64,000 nt of DNA from Nocardioides daedukensis (GCF_013408415.1 NZ_JACCAA010000001.1:3596001-3660000), one strand, 5' to 3'. Shown: positions 9,227 through 19,142, counted from the first letter of the stretch. Translations and numbers: made by a program. The notes: generated by a model not told the origin, from the letters alone.

Positions 9227-9601
9227 ATGGCAAAGATTGTCGTGGCTGATGACGACGAAGACATCCGCGAACTGGTCGTGTTCAAGCTCCGCCAGATCGG
9301 ACACGAGGTCGTGGCCGTGGGGGACGGCGCAGCCGCGGTTGCGGCCTGCGTGGAGCACGAACCAGACCTGGCGCTGCTGGACATCATGATGCCCGGCATG
9401 AGCGGACTCGACGCGGCGCGCGCCCTCCGCGCGGACGCTGCTTCCGCGCGACTGCCGATCATCATGCTCACCGCGCGGGCGCAGGAGTCCGATGTCGAAC
9501 AGGGCTTCAGCGTGGGTGTCGACGACTACATCACAAAGCCGTTCTCCCCACGAGAACTTGCCTCGCGAGTGGCCGCCGTACTCGCCCGGAGTGGTGGGTG
9601 A
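9227..9601 (+). CDS. stand-alone response-regulator receiver protein
   Basis: A single CheY-like domain of 124 residues with no output domain. The acidic pocket is D8-D9-D10, the phospho-acceptor is D52 (LALLDIMMPGMSG), the switch Thr is T82 (MLTAR) and the conserved lysine is K104 (YITKPFS). All catalytic residues are present, so it should be phosphorylated and act by protein contact. The reading frame is open upstream into rho, but the -10 box six bases before ATG 9227 and the alignment fix the start. It overlaps the HEAT gene by GTGA. The histidine kinase three genes downstream in the same operon is the obvious partner. Confidence 0.93.
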   Translation: MAKIVVADDDEDIRELVVFKLRQIGHEVVAVGDGAAAVAACVEHEPDLALLDIMMPGMSGLDAARALRADAASARLPIIMLTARAQESDVEQGFSVGVDDYITKPFSPRELASRVAAVLARSGG

Positions 9602-10650
9602 AGCTCGTCCTCTGGGTGGTCGTCGGACTGCTGCTGGCAGCCGTGGCGTTCATCCTGCTGCTGCTCATTCTCAGGGTGGGCGGAGGCATCCGCGAGGCGC
9701 GCCGTGCGCGCGAGCATGCGGTCTCACGGCAATCCGTGCTGACGCTGATCCTCGGTGAACCCGAGGAGATCGACCGGGCTCGTGCCGAGCTCGTTGCCAT
9801 GCGGGGGGGAGTGTGGCGGCGGGCCGAACAGCAGATGTTCAGCCTGCTGCCGAAGGTCTCAGGTGACGCACGTGAGCGACTCGTTGAGATCGTGCGCGAG
9901 GCCGGCGCCGCGGATCAGGCCCGAAGGATGCTCAACGCGCGGTCCCTCGTGGTCCGATGCCGCGGCGCCCACCGGCTGGGGGCACTGGGTGAAGCCGCCG
10001 ACGTGCCGGCCCTGGCCGCGCGTCTCGACGACCGGTCCTTCCTCGTGCGCAGGGTCACCTTGCGGGCTCTGGGCAACATCGGCTCACCCGCGGCGGTCCC
10101 GGCGATTCTTGCGTCGGCCCAGGATCCACAGTTGACGCGTGATGTCGTCTCCGCCCTGCAACGGATCGGAATGGACGCGGCTCACGAGCTGCGTGACCGC
10201 CTTGCAGAGTGCTTGGCCGGGCAGGATGACCACACCGAGCGGATCGCCGAGTTGATCGCCGTCAGCCTGGGCCTGATCGGCGACACGGCTGCCGTTCCCA
10301 TCTTGAGTCGGGCCCTGGAGACGACGAGCGATCCGGTGCGGGCGGAGGCGGCGACTGCCCTGGGCCGGATCGGCACCCCGTCAGCGGTGGATCCGCTGAT
10401 CGAGGCACTCGACACCGATCACGACCGCGTACGCCGCCACGTGGCGCAGGCACTCGGAGAGATCGGGGACGCCCGTGCCGCGGCCGCACTGGGAGCCGCG
10501 CTGCTGGAGTCGCCGCGTCTGACGGCGCGGGCTCTGGCCGCTGCCCTCCTGCGACTCGGGGTGGACGGGCGAGAGGTCCTCACCGCGCACTCCTCGCCCT
10601 ATGCTCGCGAAGCACTGGTAATTGCCGACCTCAGGGAGGGGGTGGGATGA
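9598..10650 (+). CDS. membrane-anchored HEAT-repeat protein
   Basis: 350 residues. Residues ~2-24 form one membrane helix (VVVGLLLAAVAFILLLLIL), followed by an Arg-rich cytoplasmic segment. From about residue 110 to 345 there are five or six degenerate HEAT/PBS-lyase-type repeats, seen as D(V/P)A.L...L.D.....VR..A..ALG.IG (for example LRALGNIGSPAAVPAI, ATALGRIGTPSAVDPL, AQALGEIGDARAAAAL). Such alpha-solenoids act as scaffolds rather than enzymes. It overlaps both neighbours (GTGA and ATGA), so equal expression with the receiver and the glycosyltransferase is likely. I infer that it links the receiver to the glycosyltransferase at the membrane. Confidence 0.85.
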   Translation: MKLVLWVVVGLLLAAVAFILLLLILRVGGGIREARRAREHAVSRQSVLTLILGEPEEIDRARAELVAMRGGVWRRAEQQMFSLLPKVSGDARERLVEIVREAGAADQARRMLNARSLVVRCRGAHRLGALGEAADVPALAARLDDRSFLVRRVTLRALGNIGSPAAVPAILASAQDPQLTRDVVSALQRIGMDAAHELRDRLAECLAGQDDHTERIAELIAVSLGLIGDTAAVPILSRALETTSDPVRAEAATALGRIGTPSAVDPLIEALDTDHDRVRRHVAQALGEIGDARAAAALGAALLESPRLTARALAAALLRLGVDGREVLTAHSSPYAREALVIADLREGVG

Positions 10651-12113
10651 ACTGGGTCGAGACTCTGCGCCTGCTCATCGAGGCGATGGGTTGGTCCTTC
10701 GTCACGTATTCGGTGCTGATCAACTCCAGCTTCCTCGTGCTCACCGTTCTGGCCGTGGCTGACTTCGTCGGCTATCGCCGACGGGTGGAGTTCGCGGCGT
10801 ACGACGAGACCTTCGGGGAGCCGCTGGCCCGCGGTGTCACGGTGCTGATGCCGGCATACAACGAAGAGGCGACCATTGTTGAATCGGTGCAGGCCATGTT
10901 GGCGATGCGATACCCGGACTTCGAGATCGTCGTGATCGACGATGGTTCCAAGGATGCAACTATCGCGCGGATGATCGAGGCCTTCGATCTCGTCGAGGCA
11001 CCCCTGGTCGTCGACGACCTCGTGCACAGTGACAGCCAGGTGCTCACGACCTACCTCTCCCGCAAAGGCACCAACAACCTGGTCCTGGTCGCGAAGACCA
11101 ATGGGGGCAAGGCAGATGCACTCAACGTCGGCATCAACATGGCCCGCAAGGAACTCGTGTGCATGGTCGACGCCGACTCGCTCCTCGACCCCGACTCGTT
11201 GCTGCACGTGTCGCGTCCCTTCGCGGACGATCCTGAGCGAGTGGTGGCCGCCGGCGGGGTGATCCGCATCGCCAACGGGTCGAAGGTCATCAACGGCCGC
11301 GTCACCCACGTCAGGATGCCTCGTCGTTGGCTGGCGCGGGTGCAGGTCGTGGAGTACCTGCGCGCCTTCATGATCGGCCGAGCAGGCTGGTCGGCCACCG
11401 GTGGCCTGCTGATCATCTCCGGCGCCTTCGGCATCTTCCGCAAGGACGTCCTGGTGCAGGTCGGTGGTCTGGCCACCGATTGCATCGGGGAGGACGCCGA
11501 ACTGGTGGTCCGCATCTACCGGTGGATGGGTGACGAGAAGATCGACGGCCGCGTGGTCTTCGTCAGCGAGCCCGTCGCATGGACCGAAGCGCCTGAGGAC
11601 CGTGCGGTGCTGGCCAAACAGAGGGCCAGATGGCACCGCGGGCTCGCGGAGATCCTCGGCCGTCACCGGGGCATGCTGCTCCGAGGAAAGTACGGCGTGA
11701 TCGGCCTGGTCACGATGCCCTGGTTCGTGGTCTTCGAGTTGCTCGCGCCTTTCCTGGAGTTGTTCGGTGTGGCCTACTTTGTCGTGGTGATGGGCCTGCT
11801 GGGGATGGAACACCTCGACCTGCTCGGCGGTCGGGACCTGGTCGACATGTGGCTCGTGCTCCTGCTGCTCGCGGCCTCGGTGCTCTATGCCTTCCTCCTG
11901 ACCCTGGTCGCTCTGCTCGCCGAAGAGGTGTCCTACCGTCGATATCGCGGTGCGGGTGACTTGCTGCGAGCCGTCCGTGGCGCTCTGGAGGAGAACTTCG
12001 GTTACCGACAGTTGACCGCGTGGTGGCGGGCCAAGGGGGCGGTCGAAGCGGTTCGCAAGTCCTCACACGAGTGGGGCGACATGAAGCGTCAAGGGTTCGG
12101 GAGCGATCAATGA
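10647..12113 (+). CDS. membrane family-2 processive glycosyltransferase
   Basis: 488 residues. One N-terminal membrane helix (~19-40) is followed by a GT2 domain: VLMPAYNEEATIV, D98/D99 (VVIDDGSKD), the DxD motif D175-A-D177, E282-D283 (GEDAELV) and QRARW at 325-329. At least two membrane segments follow (~345-385 and ~400-425). The D, DxD, ED and Q(R/Q)xRW set marks processive synthases such as cellulose, hyaluronan and PgaC-type poly-N-acetylglucosamine synthases. It probably polymerises a UDP-sugar and exports the chain; the sugar is unknown. There is no PilZ domain and no pgaD- or bcsB-like partner nearby. The receiver, HEAT protein and kinase encoded beside it are the likely control parts. 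Confidence 0.9.
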   Translation: MNWVETLRLLIEAMGWSFVTYSVLINSSFLVLTVLAVADFVGYRRRVEFAAYDETFGEPLARGVTVLMPAYNEEATIVESVQAMLAMRYPDFEIVVIDDGSKDATIARMIEAFDLVEAPLVVDDLVHSDSQVLTTYLSRKGTNNLVLVAKTNGGKADALNVGINMARKELVCMVDADSLLDPDSLLHVSRPFADDPERVVAAGGVIRIANGSKVINGRVTHVRMPRRWLARVQVVEYLRAFMIGRAGWSATGGLLIISGAFGIFRKDVLVQVGGLATDCIGEDAELVVRIYRWMGDEKIDGRVVFVSEPVAWTEAPEDRAVLAKQRARWHRGLAEILGRHRGMLLRGKYGVIGLVTMPWFVVFELLAPFLELFGVAYFVVVMGLLGMEHLDLLGGRDLVDMWLVLLLLAASVLYAFLLTLVALLAEEVSYRRYRGAGDLLRAVRGALEENFGYRQLTAWWRAKGAVEAVRKSSHEWGDMKRQGFGSDQ

Positions 12114-13681
12114 GGAACCGGGTGCCGACAGTTGGGGAGTTGTTGGCCAAGATGGTGATCCCGCTGCTCCTGCTGATGCTGCTCCTGGGGCTCCTCGGGA
12201 TCGTCGGTGTCTATCGCACCAACCATGCGGTGGTCCAGGTTGTGGATCGGGTTGCTCCGGCCCAGTCTGCAAACCAAGCGTTGCTTCAGGCCGTGACCGA
12301 TCAGGAGACCGGACTGCGTGGCTGGGCCCTGAACGGCGCGGACGCTGCGTTGGCTCCCTACCGTGACGGAATGGCTCGCCAACCCGAGATCGTGGCAGAC
12401 CTGCGCGAACACGTCGACTTCGACCACGAGCTCGAACCCCTCATCGACCGCCAGGACGAACTCGCCAAGAAGTGGGTCAAGGTCTATGCGGAGCCACGAC
12501 TGGCTGACGGTCACGGACGCGACGGGTATGACGTCCAACGCTTCGTGGATGGGAAGGCGCTGATCGATGAGCTGCGGGAGGTCAACGCGAGGGTCGACAG
12601 CAAGCTGGAGCAGGAGGCAGCGGCTGCGCGCGATCTGGGACGAAGAGCCTATCGACGTGCCATCCTCGTGGTGATCGTCGTGACCCTGCTTGCCGGGCTG
12701 CTCGGCTGGATCCTGGTCAGGCGCCTGCGGCGTGACCTCCAGGAGCCGCTCAAGGACTTGGAACGCACCGTGGCGCTGTTGGCCGCGGGTGATGCCGGAG
12801 CACGGGCAGCGCTGGGTGGACCCCGAGAGGTGTCTGCCGTTGCCGTCGCGGTCAACCGGATGGCCGAGGAGAACGAACGGGCGCAGCAAGTCGAAGAGGC
12901 GACCCATGCCCGCCTGCTCGACCTCGACCAAGCCAAGACGGACTTCGTCTCCAACGTGTCCCATGAGTTGCGCACCCCGCTGACCAGCATTCAGGGATAC
13001 CTCGAACTGCTCCACGACGAGTACGACGAGGTGCCGGGAGCCGATCGCAAGTGGGAGGTGGTCAATCGCAACGTCAAACGTCTCGGGGTGCTGATCGAGG
13101 ACCTGCTGACACTGGCACACATGGAGAGCCGACACACCACGCTGACCGAGGTCGACCTCGCCACCGTCGTCGAGGAGGTGGTGGTGGACCTGCGCATCGC
13201 CGCCGCCAACAAGGGGGTGACCATCTCCGTCGACCTCCCCGCCCGGGCACCTTTCGTCCTGGCGGACAAGATCCAGCTCCTGCGCGCATTGCTCAACATC
13301 GTCACCAATGCCGTCAAGTTCTCGCGCGCGGGAGGCAAGGTCGACATCCAGTTGCGCAAGGAGGGTGACGAGGCCGTCCTGACAATCCGTGATGATGGCA
13401 TCGGCATCCCGGCCTCTGAGCTCGCCAATCTGGGAAGTCGCTTCTTCCGGGCCTCCAACGCTGTCCAGATGGAGATCAGCGGAACCGGTCTCGGCGTACG
13501 CATGGTGCAGACGATCATCGAGAAGCACGGAGGCAACGTCACCTTCGACTCGGCGGAGAACGAGTTCACGCTCGTGACCGTCCGGTTGCCGATGCGTCAC
13601 CAGGCCGTGTGGCACGGTGACGAGGCTGGTCACGACGAGACCGGGGGCACGCCCGAGGTGGAACCGAGGGAACAAGTCTGA
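12110..13681 (+). CDS. sensor histidine kinase with CHASE3-like sensor
   Basis: 523 residues: TM1 ~15-35; an extracytoplasmic four-helix sensor ~36-183 with the CHASE3 signature QETGLRGWALNG at 66-77; TM2 ~184-203; HAMP ~205-260; HisKA with the phospho-acceptor H285 (FVSNVSHELRTPLTS); and HATPase_c with an N box (NIVTNAVKFS), DDGIGIP and GTGLGVRMV. All kinase motifs are intact. The ATG overlaps the glycosyltransferase stop (ATGA at 12110). It has no DNA-binding regulator beside it; the only receiver in the operon is the stand-alone protein at 9227, so the output is probably post-translational. CHASE3 ligands are unknown. Confidence 0.93.
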   Translation: MRNRVPTVGELLAKMVIPLLLLMLLLGLLGIVGVYRTNHAVVQVVDRVAPAQSANQALLQAVTDQETGLRGWALNGADAALAPYRDGMARQPEIVADLREHVDFDHELEPLIDRQDELAKKWVKVYAEPRLADGHGRDGYDVQRFVDGKALIDELREVNARVDSKLEQEAAAARDLGRRAYRRAILVVIVVTLLAGLLGWILVRRLRRDLQEPLKDLERTVALLAAGDAGARAALGGPREVSAVAVAVNRMAEENERAQQVEEATHARLLDLDQAKTDFVSNVSHELRTPLTSIQGYLELLHDEYDEVPGADRKWEVVNRNVKRLGVLIEDLLTLAHMESRHTTLTEVDLATVVEEVVVDLRIAAANKGVTISVDLPARAPFVLADKIQLLRALLNIVTNAVKFSRAGGKVDIQLRKEGDEAVLTIRDDGIGIPASELANLGSRFFRASNAVQMEISGTGLGVRMVQTIIEKHGGNVTFDSAENEFTLVTVRLPMRHQAVWHGDEAGHDETGGTPEVEPREQV

Positions 13682-13710
13682 CCTGTGCGGCGTTCAAGGG
13701 GGTCGTGACC

Positions 13711-14946
13711 ATGACCTCGCGCGCAGCCACCGGACCCCGGTCCACGACCCGACGCGCGGGCACCGCGCAGATCGTGCTGGTGCTCGGTGCACTGATCGCA
13801 CTCGGCCCGCTGAGCATCGACATGTATCTCCCGGCGTTCCCGGGGATCGCGGAGGAGTTCTCCAGCAATGAGGCGAGTGTCCAGCTGACCCTGACCGGGA
13901 TGTTGCTCGGGCTTGCCACCGGACAACTGATCATCGGTCCACTCTCGGACGCGTTCGGTCGCAAGCGTCCGCTTCTCACCGGTCTCGCAGTGCACGCCCT
14001 GGCGTCCGTGCTGTGCCTGTTCGCGCCATCGATCGAGATGCTGGCCGGTGTCCGTCTGCTCCAGGGGTTCGCCGGTGCCGCGGTGAGTGTCACGGCGATG
14101 GCGATGGTCCGCGACCAGTTCGAGGGAATCGCTGTCGCGCGGATCATGTCCCGACTGATGCTGGTCATGGGCGCTGCCCCGATGCTGGCCCCGACGCTGG
14201 GCAGCCAGGTGCTGCGTTGGTCGGACTGGCGGGGCATCTTCGGTGTGCTCGCGGCTGCGGCCGTGGCGCTCGTCATGCTCGCAGTGTTCGCCTTGCGCGA
14301 GACGCTTCCGCCCGAGCGGCGTCGGCCCGCCCGGATCGGCGCCAGCATCAGCACCTATCGGTCCTTGCTCCGCGATCGTGCCTTCCTGGCCATCGCCCTG
14401 ATCGGTGGACTGATGATGGCCTCGATGTTCACCTACATCTCCGGAGCGTCGTTCGTCTTCCAGGAAGGTTTCGGTGTCGGTGAGCAGGAGTTCGCCATCA
14501 TCTTCGGGGTCAACGCGTTCGCGCTGATCCTGGCCACCCAGATCAACCCCCTGCTCCTGCGCCGGTTCCGGATCATGGACGTGATGACCGTGGCGATGAT
14601 CGGGGCGGGCCTCTCCGCCCTGGCCCTGGTGGTCCTGGGAGCCACAGGTGTCGGCGGCATTGCCGGTGCGATGATCCCGCTCACCGTGGCTCTGGGCTGT
14701 GGGGGACTGGTCGCGCCGAACACGCCGGCCCTGGCCCTGAGCCGCCACGGTGAGGCCGCCGGATCCGCCGCAGCGATCCTCGGCTTCCTCCAGTTCGGCA
14801 TCGGCGGTGCGATGGCTCCCGTCGTGGGCGCCTTCGACTCCACCACCACGGTCCCGATGGGAGCCGTGATGGGCTCGGCGATCGGCATCGCACTGCTGCT
14901 CATGGTCCTGGTCCGGCGCGACGAGCAGGTGCGCACCTTCGGCTGA
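13711..14946 (+). CDS. MFS drug efflux transporter, Bcr/CflA type
   Basis: 411 residues with about 12 membrane helices. [17 protein letters not shown] in the first helix and the loop motif [14 protein letters not shown] between helices 2 and 3 place it in the Bcr/CflA (DHA1) drug:proton antiporters. I chose ATG 13711 because the AAGGGGG Shine-Dalgarno at ~13696-13702 has the right spacing for it; the in-frame GTG at 13705 is too close. It is not overlapped with the preceding kinase gene and is probably a separate unit. The substrate cannot be told from sequence. Confidence 0.88.
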   Translation: MTSRAATGPRSTTRRAGTAQIVLVLGALIALGPLSIDMYLPAFPGIAEEFSSNEASVQLTLTGMLLGLATGQLIIGPLSDAFGRKRPLLTGLAVHALASVLCLFAPSIEMLAGVRLLQGFAGAAVSVTAMAMVRDQFEGIAVARIMSRLMLVMGAAPMLAPTLGSQVLRWSDWRGIFGVLAAAAVALVMLAVFALRETLPPERRRPARIGASISTYRSLLRDRAFLAIALIGGLMMASMFTYISGASFVFQEGFGVGEQEFAIIFGVNAFALILATQINPLLLRRFRIMDVMTVAMIGAGLSALALVVLGATGVGGIAGAMIPLTVALGCGGLVAPNTPALALSRHGEAAGSAAAILGFLQFGIGGAMAPVVGAFDSTTTVPMGAVMGSAIGIALLLMVLVRRDEQVRTFG

Positions 14947-15098
14947 GCGAGCCTCCACCTGCAAGGGTCGGGATGCGTCGCGGGTGCGGGAATGCCTCGA
15001 TTGGCGCGGGTGTTGATCACGGTGGCACACTTGTGCGCTGGTTCCGGTTCACGCGCCACATCCGGTGGGGCGACCCGGCACATCTAAGCGAGGACACC

Positions 15099-15320
15099 AT
15101 GCAGAAGGACATTCACCCCGAGTACGTCGACACCCAGGTGACCTGCACCTGCGGCAACACGTTCACCACGCGCAGCACCAAGACCGACGGCGTCATTCGC
15201 GCCGACGTCTGCTCCGCGTGCCACCCGTTCTACACCGGCAAGCAGAAGATCCTCGACACCGGTGGCCGCGTGGCCCGCTTCGAGGCCCGCTACGCCAAGA
15301 AGGCTGCCGACAAGAAGTAG
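15099..15320 (+). CDS. rpmE: 50S ribosomal protein L31, zinc-binding form
   Basis: 73 residues, the usual length. Cysteines in TCTCGN and VCSACHPF form the zinc site, so this is the C+ type L31 rather than the zinc-free paralogue made under zinc starvation. Start ATG 15099 follows AGCGAGGACACC, a weak Shine-Dalgarno. The long upstream frame has no support. The gene heads the rpmE-prfA-prmC-Sua5-wecA group conserved in actinobacteria. The 152-base gap before it holds a short inverted repeat (GCACA-CT-TGTGC near 15025-15036) but no promoter I can place with confidence. Confidence 0.96.
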   Translation: MQKDIHPEYVDTQVTCTCGNTFTTRSTKTDGVIRADVCSACHPFYTGKQKILDTGGRVARFEARYAKKAADKK

Positions 15321-15422
15321 CTTCCCGCCAGCGCCGGTCCCCGCATCACGCGGGTGGCCGGCGTTGGCCATTTGTCGGTACACCGCGTCCGGGCCAGCCC
15401 GGCACCGAGAAGGGGAAGCACG

Positions 15423-16496
15423 ATGTTCGAGGCAGTCGAGGGGCTCGCGGCCGAGCACGCAGATGTTGAACAGCGGCTCGCGCAGCCGGAGACCCACGCT
15501 GACCAGAGACTGGCCAAGCAGCTCAACCAGCGGTACGCCGAGCTCTCGGCCATCGTGCGCACCTGGCAGGACTGGCTCCAGCTCGGCGACGACATCGAGG
15601 CAGCGCGCGAGCTGGCCTCCGAGGACGCCGCGTTCGCCGAGGAGGCGCTCTCCCTCGCCGATCGCCGGGGCACGGTCGAGGAGCGGCTCCGCCACCTCCT
15701 GGTGCCGCGCGAAGCCAGCGACTCCAAGGACGCCATCCTCGAGGTGAAGTCGGGAGAGGGAGGCGAGGAGTCGGCACTCTTCGCCGGAGACCTGCTCCGG
15801 ATGTATGTCCGCCACGCCGAGCAGCGAGGCTGGACCACCGAGATCCTCGACTCCACGCCGTCCGACCTGGGTGGCTACAAGAGCGTGACGATGGCCGTGA
15901 AGGCCAGAGGAGTGCCCGAGCCCGGTGAAGCACCGTTCGCGCTGCTCAAGTTCGAGGGCGGCGTCCACCGCGTGCAGCGGGTTCCCGTCACCGAGTCGCA
16001 GGGCAGGGTGCACACCTCGGCCGCCGGGGTGATGGTCTTTCCCGAGGCCGAGCAGGTCGACGTCACCATCGACGAGAACGACCTGCGCATCGATGTCTTC
16101 CGTTCGAGTGGACCCGGTGGGCAGAGCGTCAACACGACCGACTCCGCCGTGCGGATCACCCACCTGCCCAGTGGCATCGTGGTCAGCTGCCAGAACGAGA
16201 AGTCGCAGCTGCAGAACAAGGAGTCCGCGATGCGCATCCTGCGTGCCCGGATCCTGGCCGCAGCGGAGGACGAGGCCAACGCCGAGGCCAGCGAGGCGCG
16301 CCGCTCGCAGGTCCGGACGGTCGACCGGTCCGAGCGGATCCGCACCTACAACTATCCCGAGAACCGGATCTCCGACCACCGAACCGGCTACAAGTCCTAC
16401 AACCTGGACGCGGTCTTGGACGGAGACCTCGGTCCGGTGATCGACAGCTGTGTCCAGGCCGACCTGGCCGCACGGCTCGAGGCGCTCGAGTCATGA
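15423..16496 (+). CDS. prfA: peptide chain release factor 1
   Basis: Recognises UAG and UAA stop codons and triggers peptide release. 357 residues. The stop-codon anticodon-like tripeptide is P188-V-T190 (type 1 factor, PxT class), and the GGQ catalytic motif is at 232-234 in [14 protein letters not shown]. The glutamine of GGQ is the methylation target of PrmC, encoded immediately downstream with an ATGA overlap. ATG 15423 has a GAGAAGGGGAAG ribosome site; the longer upstream frame does not match the family. Confidence 0.97.
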   Translation: MFEAVEGLAAEHADVEQRLAQPETHADQRLAKQLNQRYAELSAIVRTWQDWLQLGDDIEAARELASEDAAFAEEALSLADRRGTVEERLRHLLVPREASDSKDAILEVKSGEGGEESALFAGDLLRMYVRHAEQRGWTTEILDSTPSDLGGYKSVTMAVKARGVPEPGEAPFALLKFEGGVHRVQRVPVTESQGRVHTSAAGVMVFPEAEQVDVTIDENDLRIDVFRSSGPGGQSVNTTDSAVRITHLPSGIVVSCQNEKSQLQNKESAMRILRARILAAAEDEANAEASEARRSQVRTVDRSERIRTYNYPENRISDHRTGYKSYNLDAVLDGDLGPVIDSCVQADLAARLEALES

Positions 16497-17350
16497 CCAG
16501 CGAGGTGCGTGACCTGCTCCGCGAGGCCGGTACGACGCTCGACGCGGCCGGTGTGGCCAGCCCCGACCACGACGCCGCCGAGCTCCTCGCGTTCGTCCTC
16601 GACACCTCGAGGGGTCAACTGCTGCTGGCCGACGGTCCCGACTCCGAGCAACGCCAGCGCTATGCCGAGCTGATCACCCGTCGGGCGTCCCGCGAACCGC
16701 TCCAGCACCTCACCGGGACCACCGGCTTCCGCTACGTCGACCTGGCGGTCGGCCCCGGCGTCTTCACTCCTCGCCCGGAGACCGAGCTGCTGGCGGGGTG
16801 GGCCGTCGAGCAGGCCCGTATGGTCAGCGCGACCGGCCGGGCTCCGGTCGTGGTCGACCTGTGCACCGGATCGGGTGCGATCGCCCGATCCATCGCGCAC
16901 GAGGTCCCCGACGCCCGGGTGCACGCGGTCGAGCTGGACGAGGTCGCGCACGGCTGGGCCGCGCGCAACCTGGCCGGGACCGGTGTGGAGCTGCGTCACG
17001 GTGACATGGCCGACGCCTTCGACGACCTGGCCGGCACGGTGGACGTGATTGCGTGCAACCCGCCCTACATCCCGCTCGAGGCGTGGGAGAGCGTCGCCGT
17101 CGAGGCGCGCGACCACGACCCGCACCTGGCGCTCTTCTCCGGAGACGACGGGCTGGATGCGATGCGTGTCCTCGAGACCCGCGCAGCGCTGCTCCTCGGC
17201 CCCGGGGGAGTCGTGGGCGCCGAGCACGCGGACGTCCAGGGAGTCTCGGCCCCGGCGGTGTTCACCGGCGCCGACCGTTGGGTCGACGTACGCGACCATC
17301 TCGATCTGGCAGGTCGCGCGCGCTACCTGACCGCCCGACTGGCACGATGA
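16493..17350 (+). CDS. prmC: release factor glutamine N5-methyltransferase
   Basis: Methylates the GGQ glutamine of release factors 1 and 2 with SAM. 285 residues. The N-terminal helical domain contacts the factor, the SAM-binding loop is [11 protein letters not shown] (121-131), and the catalytic NPPY is at 189-192. [12 protein letters not shown] is also diagnostic. It overlaps prfA (ATGA) and the Sua5-family gene (ATGA at 17347). Confidence 0.96.
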   Translation: MTSEVRDLLREAGTTLDAAGVASPDHDAAELLAFVLDTSRGQLLLADGPDSEQRQRYAELITRRASREPLQHLTGTTGFRYVDLAVGPGVFTPRPETELLAGWAVEQARMVSATGRAPVVVDLCTGSGAIARSIAHEVPDARVHAVELDEVAHGWAARNLAGTGVELRHGDMADAFDDLAGTVDVIACNPPYIPLEAWESVAVEARDHDPHLALFSGDDGLDAMRVLETRAALLLGPGGVVGAEHADVQGVSAPAVFTGADRWVDVRDHLDLAGRARYLTARLAR

Positions 17351-18009
17351 TGGCCATGCGTTTCCCGACCACGGACGATTCCGAGCGCCAGGCCGCCATC
17401 GACGCGGCAACAGTCGCCATTCGTCGCGGCGAGCTGGTGGTCCTGCCCACGGACACCGTCTATGGCATCGCTGCCGATGCCTTCGACGCGGTGGCGGTCG
17501 CCGGTCTGCTCGAGGCCAAGGGTCGTGGCCGCGACATGCCGCCGCCCGTCCTGGTCAGCGCGGCGACCACCCTGGACGCCCTCGCCACCGGCGTACCCGG
17601 CTATGCCCGGGCACTGGTCGAGGCGTTCTGGCCGGGCCCGCTCACCATCGTCTGTCGCGAGCAGGGCTCGCTGCAGTGGGACCTGGGCGACACCCGCGGC
17701 ACCGTCGCGATCCGGATGCCCGACCACCCGGTTGCCCTCGAGATCCTCGAACGCACCGGCCCGCTGGCCGTCAGCTCGGCCAACATCTCCGGGGAGCCGG
17801 CCGCGATCAGCGCCGACCAGGCCGAGGAGATGCTCGGGGACGCCGTGTCGGTCATCGTGGACGCGGGGGAGTCCCCGGGCGAGCTGGCGTCGACCATCGT
17901 CGACGCCACCGGCCCGCACGGCCGGATCCTCCGGGCCGGTGCGCTGAGCCTCGACCAGTTGAACGAGGTGCTGGAACCACTGGGTGCGACCCTCACCGAT
18001 GAGGGCTGA
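17347..18009 (+). CDS. L-threonylcarbamoyladenylate synthase (Sua5/YrdC family)
   Basis: Makes threonylcarbamoyl-AMP from threonine, bicarbonate and ATP, the first step of the t6A37 modification of ANN-decoding tRNAs. 220 residues, the short YrdC/YwlC-like form without the Sua5 C-terminal domain. PTDTVYGIAADAF, KGRGRDMP and VSSANISGEP are the nucleotide and substrate motifs. Three in-frame ATGs are possible (17347, 17350, 17356); 17347 overlaps the prmC stop and is chosen, but MRFPTTDDSE from 17356 is also plausible. It is followed by the wecA-like gene through a TGATG overlap. Confidence 0.92.
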   Translation: MMAMRFPTTDDSERQAAIDAATVAIRRGELVVLPTDTVYGIAADAFDAVAVAGLLEAKGRGRDMPPPVLVSAATTLDALATGVPGYARALVEAFWPGPLTIVCREQGSLQWDLGDTRGTVAIRMPDHPVALEILERTGPLAVSSANISGEPAAISADQAEEMLGDAVSVIVDAGESPGELASTIVDATGPHGRILRAGALSLDQLNEVLEPLGATLTDEG

Positions 18010-19142
18010 TGCGGGAATATCTCCTCGTCTTCCTGGTCGCCGGATCGGTGACCTACCTGCTCACCGTCATCGCCCGTGAGTTCGCCCTGCGCACGAACGC
18101 CGTGGCACAGGTGCGTGACCGTGACGTCCACGCGATCCCGATCCCCTACTTCGGCGGGTTGGCCATGCTCGGCGGCCTCACCGCCGCCTACTTCGTGGCC
18201 CGGCAGCTCCCGTTCCTCTCGCTGAGCACCCCCAACGTCTTTCGCGACGCCGGCGTCGTGCTGGTGGCGGGAGGCCTGATCTGCATGGTCGGGGTGCTCG
18301 ACGACCTGTTCGAGCTCGATGCGCTGACCAAGCTCGGCGGCCAGGTGCTGGCGACGGGGTTCCTGATCGCCTTCGGCGTGCAGTACCGCTTCTTCCCGGC
18401 CCCCGGCGACGTCCAGTTCGCCCTCGACCCGTCCCAGGCGGCGTTGCTCACCGTGTTCACCGTGCTGGCGACGGTGAACGCAGTGAACTTCATCGACGGC
18501 CTCGACGGGCTCGCCGCCGGTGTCGTCGGCGTGGGCGCGATCGCCTTCTTCCTGTTCTGCTACCAGATCGCGCACCTCAACGACCAGTCGTTGGCCGTCA
18601 CCGGAGCGCTGCTGTGCGCGGCGCTGGGCGGTGCCTGCGCCGGGTTCATCCCGCACAACTTCTATCCCGCCAGGCTCTTCATGGGCGACAGCGGTTCGAT
18701 GTTGCTGGGCCTGTTGCTCTCCGCCTCGGCGCTGACCCTGTCCGGTCAGTTCTCCGCTACCGAGGTCACCCAGGGTGGCGGCGGCTCGGACGCCAGCCTG
18801 CTGCCCACGCTGCTGCCGATCATCGTGCCGCTGTCCATCCTGATCGTCCCGTTCGCCGACCTGATCCTCGCGGTGATCCGCAGGACCCGGCGAGGTCAGG
18901 CGTTCTACCAACCGGACAAGCAGCACCTGCACCACCGGATGCTGGAGATCGGCCACTCCCACGGCAGGGCGGTCCTGATCATCTGGCTCTGGGCCAGCCT
19001 GATCGGCTTCGGCACGGTGCTGGTCAGCCTCTATGCGAGTGGTCTGACGTGGTTCCTGGTCGCGCTCTGGCTGGTGGTCACCGTCGTCCTCACGTTCGTG
19101 GTCCCGCGGGTCAAGGGCGTGGAGAACCCCTTGCAGAGTTGA
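18009..19142 (+). CDS. wecA: undecaprenyl/decaprenyl-phosphate GlcNAc-1-phosphate transferase-like protein
   Basis: 377 residues with about 10-11 membrane helices. This MraY/WecA-family enzyme transfers a sugar-1-phosphate from a UDP-sugar to polyprenyl phosphate. The metal-binding DDxxD-like motif is VLDDLFELD (D98, D99), the catalytic segment is NFIDGLDGLAAG, and FMGDSGSMLLG and the HLHHRMLEIGHSH loop are also conserved. In actinobacteria this gene starts the arabinogalactan or other wall-glycan linker. Its position between prmC/Sua5 and the atp operon is conserved. It shares one base with the gene before it (TGATG). The assignment to WecA rather than MraY rests on the lack of the MraY-specific motif and on context. 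Confidence 0.88.
   Translation: MREYLLVFLVAGSVTYLLTVIAREFALRTNAVAQVRDRDVHAIPIPYFGGLAMLGGLTAAYFVARQLPFLSLSTPNVFRDAGVVLVAGGLICMVGVLDDLFELDALTKLGGQVLATGFLIAFGVQYRFFPAPGDVQFALDPSQAALLTVFTVLATVNAVNFIDGLDGLAAGVVGVGAIAFFLFCYQIAHLNDQSLAVTGALLCAALGGACAGFIPHNFYPARLFMGDSGSMLLGLLLSASALTLSGQFSATEVTQGGGGSDASLLPTLLPIIVPLSILIVPFADLILAVIRRTRRGQAFYQPDKQHLHHRMLEIGHSHGRAVLIIWLWASLIGFGTVLVSLYASGLTWFLVALWLVVTVVLTFVVPRVKGVENPLQS

Noticed and set aside
13705..13710. GTG 13705 as start of the efflux pump
   Set aside because: It lies only two or three bases after the AAGGGGG ribosome site; ATG 13711 is better spaced.
9201..13711. Mobile or laterally acquired island
   Set aside because: Codon and base use match the flanks, and there are no repeats, integrase or transposase. 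The genes are tightly joined to the local gene order.
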